From JAAGZL01 sp964628835 (GTDB taxonomy: Bacteria > Pseudomonadota > Gammaproteobacteria > Chromatiales > Chromatiaceae), in contig CAZVME010000043.1 of NCBI GenBank assembly GCA_964628835.1, positions 1 through 27,220 on the forward strand: DNA of 27,220 bases, written 5' to 3'. How positions within the stretch are numbered: position 1 is the stretch's first letter; the number at the start of each line of letters is the position of its first letter. This document shows, one piece after another, positions 22,069-27,220 of this stretch. The notes beneath the pieces are model-generated. The model ran no database searches, was not told where the DNA came from, and was given only the letters and a program-made list of their open reading frames with translations. Position numbers and translations under genes: made by a program.

Positions 22069-25000
22069 ATGGAATTTGAGCGCTCCCTGGGCCTGAGTGT
22101 CGATGTAGGCAACCAAGAGGAAGAACGAAAACGGTTTCATCTCTATATTAACCTGAAACTGGCCGCATCTGGCCTGCCCACCTGTCTCGATAGAAGTTCG
22201 GCAGAATTCATGGAAATCTCCCAGGATCTGCTTAAGGCATTTCGGGAGAAGGGCCGTCTGCTCTCATCCTATCTTTGCCCATCTGACCAGAGGATTCAGG
22301 ACTTTCTGAGTCGCTACCTGTGGGACCTGGATCTGGACCGGATGCCAGTGTTACCCAACAGAACATTTGTTCTTGATCGGCACGGTGTGGCGCGGGAACT
22401 ATCCATCCCCATGGGAGATGATGAGTTTCACTCCGACATCGTATCTAGCTATCGAATCCGCCAGGGGGTGTTGCACAACCCTGCCAGTGACCGGCGCACC
22501 ACAGAGGGTTCGTTTCATATCGCCGAGGGCGGTCTGCCTATCCCTGGCGACAAGAAGGCGGTGCCCAAGCTGACCTTTGCCCGTATGTTGGAACGGGCGC
22601 TGAACCCTCCCCAGGAGCTACTAGAACTGCCGTTTACCAGCAATCAGGAGGAGAAAGCACGTACGTTCATTTCTCTGTTGTTGCGTCCGGTAATCTGTCC
22701 TGAGATCCCAGGACATGAGGCGGAAAAGAACATGGAGATCCGTTTCTTCGCGCCGGGAAATCTAGTCAGTAACCTGGATTTTGTTGAGAGTATCTTCGGT
22801 AATGGCGGAAACCCTAACCTGTCTGAGTTTGATCCCGGACTGGATGTTGATCACTGGAGCGGCCATTCCGGCTGCGTGATCCTGGCGCCGCACCTGATTC
22901 GTTTTAGCAAGAAAGAGCTGGGGTTGCCACATGTTGATCACGCTACAGAACGCCAGCAGAAAGATGGTATGTGCTGGAGTTCCGAAGATGAGCTCTATAA
23001 CAATGGCAATCCATTCAAACTTACCGCGCGTGATGAGAGCGGCGTTATTGTCACCCTGGTGGCAGATAACTACTACGGTTACTGCAAGAAAGAGGTAAAG
23101 ACCCAGATTGGCTATGCTGCGAACCTATACGGTTTGGCCGAAGAGGAGCATGCCGGTGGGGCGCTGGCTTTTGAGCGTCGTAGCCATGGTGATGAGTATG
23201 GTGTGGATAGCCATACCAGAGAATCCGGTTACAGTTTTCAGGAAATGCTGGAGCGATACGGTGAGATGATGGAATTGCAGCCAGAGGGGCACGCCATTGA
23301 CCGTAATTTTCCGGATGTGATCTATGTGCCGCAGGATCTACGCATGGATCTGAGTGGTCAGCGCATAAGCTGGCTGCGCGATGGTGTGGTACACAAGATC
23401 AGGATGCAGCCGGAGAAGGTTTACATGCAGCCCAACGGCTATAAGGTAGAGATGCTAAAACACCCGGGCGCACCTTCCTGGCGCCTGGTGGGTACCGATG
23501 CCGAGGGCACTTTTTGCCACAAGCCCAGTACCGTATCCGGCGGCGGCAAGTCTGAGATCTCCAAGGCCCTGGATGACGCCATCATCTACGGACCTATGTT
23601 CGTAGATAATCTGGAACAGGATCTGGAGTTGGTTCAGGAGATATTCGATCGTGATTACTCCAGCCGTTTCAGGCCTGGTTTTGAGAATGAAGACCATGAC
23701 CCAAGTCGCAAGCCACTCAACCCGGAGCGCAGCCTCGGTTCGGTGATCAAGCTGCTGACTCCATCTTCAACCTACACCGATGAGTACAACCAGTGGTTGG
23801 AGTCGATTCCACCACGGATTACGGCCCTGGCCTTTATGATCAAACGTTTTTTCCACCCCGAGTGGGGTGGCGACTGGCGCCGGCTGCTGTCAGTGGATGA
23901 GGTGGATGGAGCCCCCGGACATGAGGTCAAGTTGTATGACCGCCTGGTGATCGCCTCCTATCTGCGAGTGGGTTTTGATCCGGACCACAAGTGGCGCACC
24001 TTTAAGCTGCGTCAGGACTTTATGCCGGCTGAGAAGATCCAGATGGAGGATGATATCAGCTCGTCGGTGGTGGTGCCGGGCGAGGCGGTACCTGGTGGCG
24101 GTTCTGTAACCAGAGATGGCCACAGCGTGAAGCTGGTAAAGAATTGTGAGTACCGTCTGTTTCAGCGACCGGATGATGCGATTATCCCTGGGTTTGACAA
24201 GCAGGCCGAGCGGGACTTGGCTAGCCCAGGTAACTTTGTTGCCAACTATGAGCCGCTCACAGGGGAGTCATTGAATGAGGTGGCAGAGGACATACTGACC
24301 CTTAACCGGTTTACCCCGCCCATGCGGGAGCTGATCCAGGGTGCCTATGATGCGGGTAGTGGCTATGTGGTCTCATCTGCGCATCCACGTCTGGTGGACG
24401 GTAAGCCGTCCAAGAATCCGCGTTATCTGCAGACCAGGCCGGATCTAATCGATCCAATTCGTAAGTATGTGGCAGAGATGGGCACCAGGTTTCACCGTAA
24501 ATTGCCACTTGAGGCAGCAGTAAGCCACCCGGTGGACGCCGTGTTGGCCGGGCGGCGTAACAATCCACCAGAGCCTGGTATCCGCGCCTTGGCAGTATCT
24601 AATCCAATCCATTATCAGGAGCTGCCGGAACTGTTTATGGATTTCATCTGTAGCCTGACCGGTAAATCACCATCCACCACCGGTGCTGGTAGTGAGGGTG
24701 CCCTCACCAAGGGACCGTTTAATGCGCTCTGCGCCACCTCGGATCTGAACAACGCCCTGGTCTCATTCATTCTGACCGGATATGCCGGTTACTCCAGCTC
24801 CGCCGGATATATAGGTCCCGATGTACGGGTGGATCATGACGTCAGCCTGTTGATACCGGAGATCTGGGCCAGGCTTACCCCGGAACAGCGTGATCCTGAA
24901 TATCTTATAAAGAACAGCTACCTGGAACCACTGGAGGACTTTGATCACGCCGGTGAACGGGTCCTGGCCAGTCGCCTGGGCTACCGCATTACCGAACGCT

Positions 25001-25554
25001 TCGTACACGGTTATCTGGGCAAAATATTTGATAATCCAAATACCGTATTAACCGAGGCTATTCTGAAACCGGAGACCCAGGATCTGGATGTGTTTGTGGA
25101 TGGGGTCAACAATATTGTAGAAGCGCAGCAGCGGGTGGCGCAGCAGTATCTGGATGACGGTAGCATAGAGGAGGCCTGTCCTCCCCTGAGGGCACTGCTG
25201 TATATCATGGCCACTGGTCTCTATAATGGGAAGGACGCCAAACATGCCGATATTCGCGCCATGTTCAGCCGCGAATATCTATTGGGTTCTGATTGGTATA
25301 GAGAGCGCCTGGAGGTGAAGCAGGAGCGCGATATCTCTCTATGGCGACGTCATGTTCATAGCCTGAAACAGTTCCTGAATCTGGCAAGCCATGCCGATGC
25401 GGCTGAGCAGTTACAGATCAACTCTCGGCTGGAGTCGGCCCAGGCCAAGCTGGAGCAGGTGCAGAGTCCGGAATATCTGGATGGATTGGTGGGTACTATT
25501 GGAGCCGATCCCCTGCGACCGGCCCGCAGTCAGGCGCAGACCAAGATGGCTTAG
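22069..25554 (+). CDS. PPi-dependent phosphoenolpyruvate carboxykinase (EC 4.1.1.38 family)
   Basis: The 1161-residue protein is about twice the size of ATP- or GTP-PEPCK and matches the layout I know from the Propionibacterium PPi-type enzyme. Shared features are GDDEFHSDIVSSYR near the N-terminus, the NLDFVESIFGN and HSGCVILAPH segments, CHKPSTVSGGGKSEISK (loop around K494), the HYQELPELFMDFICS block with GKSPSTTGAGSEGALTKGP (from 865), and a terminal LVGTIGADPL. The enzyme interconverts oxaloacetate plus PPi with phosphoenolpyruvate, CO2 and phosphate. ATG 22069 with GGAG six bases upstream is preferred to GTG 22057. The gene is monocistronic, flanked by terminators at 21813 and 25576. Identity rests on remembered family motifs, not on a search; the chemistry in this organism is inferred. 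Confidence 0.87.
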   Translation: MEFERSLGLSVDVGNQEEERKRFHLYINLKLAASGLPTCLDRSSAEFMEISQDLLKAFREKGRLLSSYLCPSDQRIQDFLSRYLWDLDLDRMPVLPNRTFVLDRHGVARELSIPMGDDEFHSDIVSSYRIRQGVLHNPASDRRTTEGSFHIAEGGLPIPGDKKAVPKLTFARMLERALNPPQELLELPFTSNQEEKARTFISLLLRPVICPEIPGHEAEKNMEIRFFAPGNLVSNLDFVESIFGNGGNPNLSEFDPGLDVDHWSGHSGCVILAPHLIRFSKKELGLPHVDHATERQQKDGMCWSSEDELYNNGNPFKLTARDESGVIVTLVADNYYGYCKKEVKTQIGYAANLYGLAEEEHAGGALAFERRSHGDEYGVDSHTRESGYSFQEMLERYGEMMELQPEGHAIDRNFPDVIYVPQDLRMDLSGQRISWLRDGVVHKIRMQPEKVYMQPNGYKVEMLKHPGAPSWRLVGTDAEGTFCHKPSTVSGGGKSEISKALDDAIIYGPMFVDNLEQDLELVQEIFDRDYSSRFRPGFENEDHDPSRKPLNPERSLGSVIKLLTPSSTYTDEYNQWLESIPPRITALAFMIKRFFHPEWGGDWRRLLSVDEVDGAPGHEVKLYDRLVIASYLRVGFDPDHKWRTFKLRQDFMPAEKIQMEDDISSSVVVPGEAVPGGGSVTRDGHSVKLVKNCEYRLFQRPDDAIIPGFDKQAERDLASPGNFVANYEPLTGESLNEVAEDILTLNRFTPPMRELIQGAYDAGSGYVVSSAHPRLVDGKPSKNPRYLQTRPDLIDPIRKYVAEMGTRFHRKLPLEAAVSHPVDAVLAGRRNNPPEPGIRALAVSNPIHYQELPELFMDFICSLTGKSPSTTGAGSEGALTKGPFNALCATSDLNNALVSFILTGYAGYSSSAGYIGPDVRVDHDVSLLIPEIWARLTPEQRDPEYLIKNSYLEPLEDFDHAGERVLASRLGYRITERFVHGYLGKIFDNPNTVLTEAILKPETQDLDVFVDGVNNIVEAQQRVAQQYLDDGSIEEACPPLRALLYIMATGLYNGKDAKHADIRAMFSREYLLGSDWYRERLEVKQERDISLWRRHVHSLKQFLNLASHADAAEQLQINSRLESAQAKLEQVQSPEYLDGLVGTIGADPLRPARSQAQTKMA

Positions 25555-25575
25555 ATAACTGTGGCGCAAGACAAT

Positions 25576-25605
25576 AAAAAAGGCGGATAAATATCCGCCT
25601 TTTTT
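25576..25605. terminator. Bidirectional intrinsic terminator
   Basis: GGCGGAT (25582-25588) pairs with ATCCGCC (25593-25599) around AAAT; an A6 run precedes and a T6 run follows. It therefore works on both strands, ending the PPi-PEPCK transcript and that of the convergent VPxPA-CTERM gene, whose stop is 21 bases away. Confidence 0.95.
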
Positions 25606-25625
25606 ATTTGATTTTAAACTCTGAA

Positions 25626-26276
25626 TCAGGATCTATTTGATCTCTTCCTGAAACCGATAAGTCCCAGAAGACCAGAGCCGAACAACCAGACTGCGGCTGG
25701 GACCGGCACTGTCACCAGCAGGTCCTGCTTGTCGGGATTGACTGCGATCATGTATCTCTCCAGCCCGGCCAGACTAGCGCTGGTCAAATCAGTTATGTAC
25801 TGAGCTGCCAGGGTAAGTACTGTTGTGCTGCTGGTGGTGAGCGTGAATCTGCCATCGGTCAGGGAGCCGCCAATGCCGTCATACACCGTTTCCCAGATAG
25901 CCACTTGAACTGCTGCATTTTGAGCGGCGTTGCTGCTGCCGGCATAGTTGTCCATGATCCAGGCTGCAGCCAGATAGTTACCGCTGGCGGTAATCAGATC
26001 AACCGGGTAGGTGTCATCGTTGCCAACGCCTTGGGTCAGTTCCACACAGTAGGCGATGGTGGATAGGTCGTAGCTTCCATCCATATCAAAATCTAGATTT
26101 ATTGGGCTGAACTCAAGTCCATATGTGTCCTTGATGTCGGCGCTGTCTAGTGTATACGATATAGCCTCACCGTTACTCAGACTGTAATTGACGTTGATGG
26201 TGGCCGCCACAGCGGACCCGGCTGAGAGTGATAGAATCAGCAGCAGAAAAGTTATTCTTGTGGTTAAGCGTTTCAT
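25626..26276 (-). CDS. VPxPA-CTERM (PEP-CTERM class) secreted protein with thioester-domain-like motifs
   Basis: From ATG 26276 (GGAG nine bases upstream) the protein has 216 residues. It starts with a signal peptide (MKRLTTRITF, cleavage near AVAA at about 25) and ends with a tail reading VPVPAAVWLFGSGLLGL (190-206) followed by a basic cluster, the VPxPA-CTERM exosortase signal. It should be exported, processed and anchored or released at the cell surface. The middle contains IAYCVEL (C77) and AVQVAIWETVY (Q124, W128), resembling the Cys motif and the TQxxxW motif of internal thioester (TQXA-type) domains. The longer frame to 26312 begins with a non-signal sequence and is less likely. The binding target and role (surface, biofilm, attachment) are not known. 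Confidence 0.85.
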   Translation of the reverse strand: MKRLTTRITFLLLILSLSAGSAVAATINVNYSLSNGEAISYTLDSADIKDTYGLEFSPINLDFDMDGSYDLSTIAYCVELTQGVGNDDTYPVDLITASGNYLAAAWIMDNYAGSSNAAQNAAVQVAIWETVYDGIGGSLTDGRFTLTTSSTTVLTLAAQYITDLTSASLAGLERYMIAVNPDKQDLLVTVPVPAAVWLFGSGLLGLIGFRKRSNRS

Positions 26277-26587
26277 CCCGATTTGCTCCGAATATATTAT
26301 TTGGTACTTCAACTATGTAGCGGTATCGCACCGAAAATCTTTAAGTTAAGTTGGCTAACAATTAGGTTGTGCAAGATGGATAGGTCTGATGGCGGATAAG
26401 CAGGCTGTGAAATAGCGAAATGGGCTGCAAAATCGTGATCCAGACTGCAATCTTTCAATCTGCACGCCGCATTCTATGAGAATGCCTGAATCTGGGCATA
26501 CCTTATTTGCAGTATAACTGGAGGATCAGCCTATATTTTCATCGTCAGGGCGGAATAACTTTGGCGTTACGTTATCCTGGAAGAATT
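26277..26587. other. Intergenic region upstream of the VPxPA-CTERM gene
   Basis: These 311 bases must contain the promoter of the VPxPA-CTERM gene (minus strand) and the region after the bcp stop. I found no clear sigma-70 pair, no properly spaced sigma-54 (GG-N10-GC) site and no terminator for bcp. Confidence 0.5.
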
Positions 26588-27064
26588 CTATTTTTTGCTG
26601 TCTGCCTGGATCACCTCAAGTACCTTGGTGGGGTGATCCGCCGCCTTAGTCACTCTTCTCCAGTGTTTCTTCACCTTGCCATTAGGGTCGATCCACACTG
26701 TGGAGCGGATTACGCCCATGCTTTTTTTGCCGTACATCACCTTTTCACCAAAGGCATCATATTTGGTCATGACCTTTTTAGCCGGGTCAGATAGCAGGGT
26801 GAATGGAAGATCAAATTTATTGATGAACTTCTCATGGGATGCGCCACTGTCTGGTGATACCCCCAGCACCACCACGCCCAGTGCCTCAATTTCGCCCCAG
26901 ATGTCACGGAAGGCGCAGGCCTGCTTGGTGCACCCAGGGGTGTTGTCCCGTGGGTAGAAGTAGACAACCACATCCTTGCCTTTTAGATCTCTTAGGGCAA
27001 CCTTGTTGCCCTGGGCATCGGGCAGGGTGAACATGGGTGCGGCCTTGCCTTCAGTGATTGCCAT
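26588..27064 (-). CDS. bcp: Peroxiredoxin Bcp (thioredoxin-dependent thiol peroxidase)
   Basis: From ATG 27064 the protein has 158 residues with the AhpC/TSA fold. The peroxidatic cysteine is C45 in TPGCTKQAC, with the resolving cysteine C50 five residues on, exactly as in E. coli Bcp. The motifs VVVYFYPRDNTPGC and FTLLSDPAKKVMTKYDAFGEK are characteristic. It reduces hydroperoxides in the cytosol using thioredoxin. AGGAA precedes the ATG; a TTG at 27082 is a poorer start. It lies just 16 bases after a strong terminator belonging to the upstream tpx gene, so its promoter must be within tpx or it relies on read-through. Confidence 0.95.
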   Translation of the reverse strand: MAITEGKAAPMFTLPDAQGNKVALRDLKGKDVVVYFYPRDNTPGCTKQACAFRDIWGEIEALGVVVLGVSPDSGASHEKFINKFDLPFTLLSDPAKKVMTKYDAFGEKVMYGKKSMGVIRSTVWIDPNGKVKKHWRRVTKAADHPTKVLEVIQADSKK

Positions 27065-27080
27065 TGTTTTTTCCTGTTCC

Positions 27081-27106
27081 AAAAAAAAGGGCCGCTTGCG
27101 CGGCCC
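27081..27106 (-). terminator. Intrinsic terminator of tpx
   Basis: On the minus strand GGGCCGC (27106-27100) pairs with GCGGCCC (27095-27089) around a four-base loop, followed by eight T (27088-27081). It lies 13 bases after the tpx stop and only 16 bases before the bcp ATG. Confidence 0.93.
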
Positions 27107-27119
27107 CGAGGTGGAGATC

Positions 27120-27220
27120 TTAGCTAAGGGAGTTCAGGGCTGCTTCATAGTTTGGTTCCTGTACGATCTCAGGGACCTGTTCGTTGTAGATGACCTTGCC
27201 GTTTTCATCCAGTACCACTA
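27120..27220 (-). CDS. tpx: Thiol peroxidase Tpx, C-terminal fragment (runs off the window)
   Basis: The last 32 codons on the minus strand read VVLDENGKVIYNEQVPEI, then EPNYEAALNSLS and TAA (27122-27120). This closely matches the end of E. coli Tpx (VVVLDENDNVIFSQLVDEI, then EPDYEAAL). Tpx is an atypical two-cysteine peroxiredoxin acting on lipid hydroperoxides; the catalytic cysteines lie outside the window. It is immediately upstream of bcp on the same strand, so two peroxiredoxins sit in tandem, separated by a terminator. Confidence 0.85.
   Translation of the reverse strand, partial: VVLDENGKVIYNEQVPEIVQEPNYEAALNSLS

Noticed and set aside
26400..26470. Sigma-54-like site (TGG...TTGCA on the minus strand) upstream of the VPxPA-CTERM gene
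   Set aside because: The GG to GC spacing is 11 rather than the required 10 bases.

Overview
The window looks like a piece of a gammaproteobacterial chromosome, most likely from a sulfur-oxidising, facultatively anaerobic, possibly autotrophic lineage. The main grounds are the conserved gammaproteobacterial block surE-pcm-(yqaA/DedA)-nlpD-rpoS, an E. coli-type FNR oxygen sensor, an ilvBN operon with an enteric-style attenuator, a KefF/KefC pair, a DsrC/TusE-family protein and a VPxPA-CTERM (PEP-CTERM class) envelope protein. No rRNA, tRNA, CRISPR array, complete insertion sequence or prophage is visible. A run of 100 N at 8586-8685 is an assembly gap inside rpoS.

Layout. 1-3318: two PAS-domain sensor genes; the first has lost its 5' end, the second is a PAS3-GAF-HD-GYP c-di-GMP phosphodiesterase. 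3318-5326: a small orphan VPxPA-CTERM tail, a secreted thioredoxin-fold protein (minus strand), a DsrC-like protein lacking the C-terminal cysteine, and an Smr-domain protein (minus strand). 5510-9599: the surE-pcm-yqaA-nlpD-rpoS cluster on the plus strand; rpoS carries a Lys/Ala-rich tandem-repeat N-terminus interrupted by the gap. 9724-11075: fnr, and an XRE-cupin regulator convergent to it. 11207-13466 (minus strand): ilvBN preceded by a promoter, a Val-rich leader peptide and mutually exclusive antiterminator and terminator hairpins. 13543-15527 (minus strand): ferredoxin-NADP reductase, a membrane di-iron hydroxylase and a 54-residue rubredoxin, plausibly an electron-transfer set. 15719-18275: two palindromes, then kefF-kefC. 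18424-20508: a YyaL/DUF255 thioredoxin-like protein. 20509-21232: a gene-poor stretch with relic and MITE-like features. 21233-21781: a periplasmic DUF3365 haem protein. 22069-25551: a 1161-residue protein that I assign to PPi-dependent phosphoenolpyruvate carboxykinase. 25626-26276 (minus strand): a VPxPA-CTERM protein with thioester-domain-like Cys and Gln motifs. 26588-27220 (minus strand): the peroxiredoxin Bcp and the 3' end of thiol peroxidase Tpx.

Functionally the region mixes stress and redox control (RpoS, FNR, Pcm, Bcp, Tpx, KefFC), central carbon metabolism (PPi-PEPCK, acetolactate synthase) and cell-surface or second-messenger functions (HD-GYP, VPxPA-CTERM). The most unusual points are the basic repeat tail on RpoS, the Cys-to-Ser change in the DsrC-like protein, the PPi-PEPCK in this genomic setting, the possible thioester in a PEP-CTERM-class protein, and several small features that are easily missed (the ilvB leader peptide, the rubredoxin and the orphan sorting tail).
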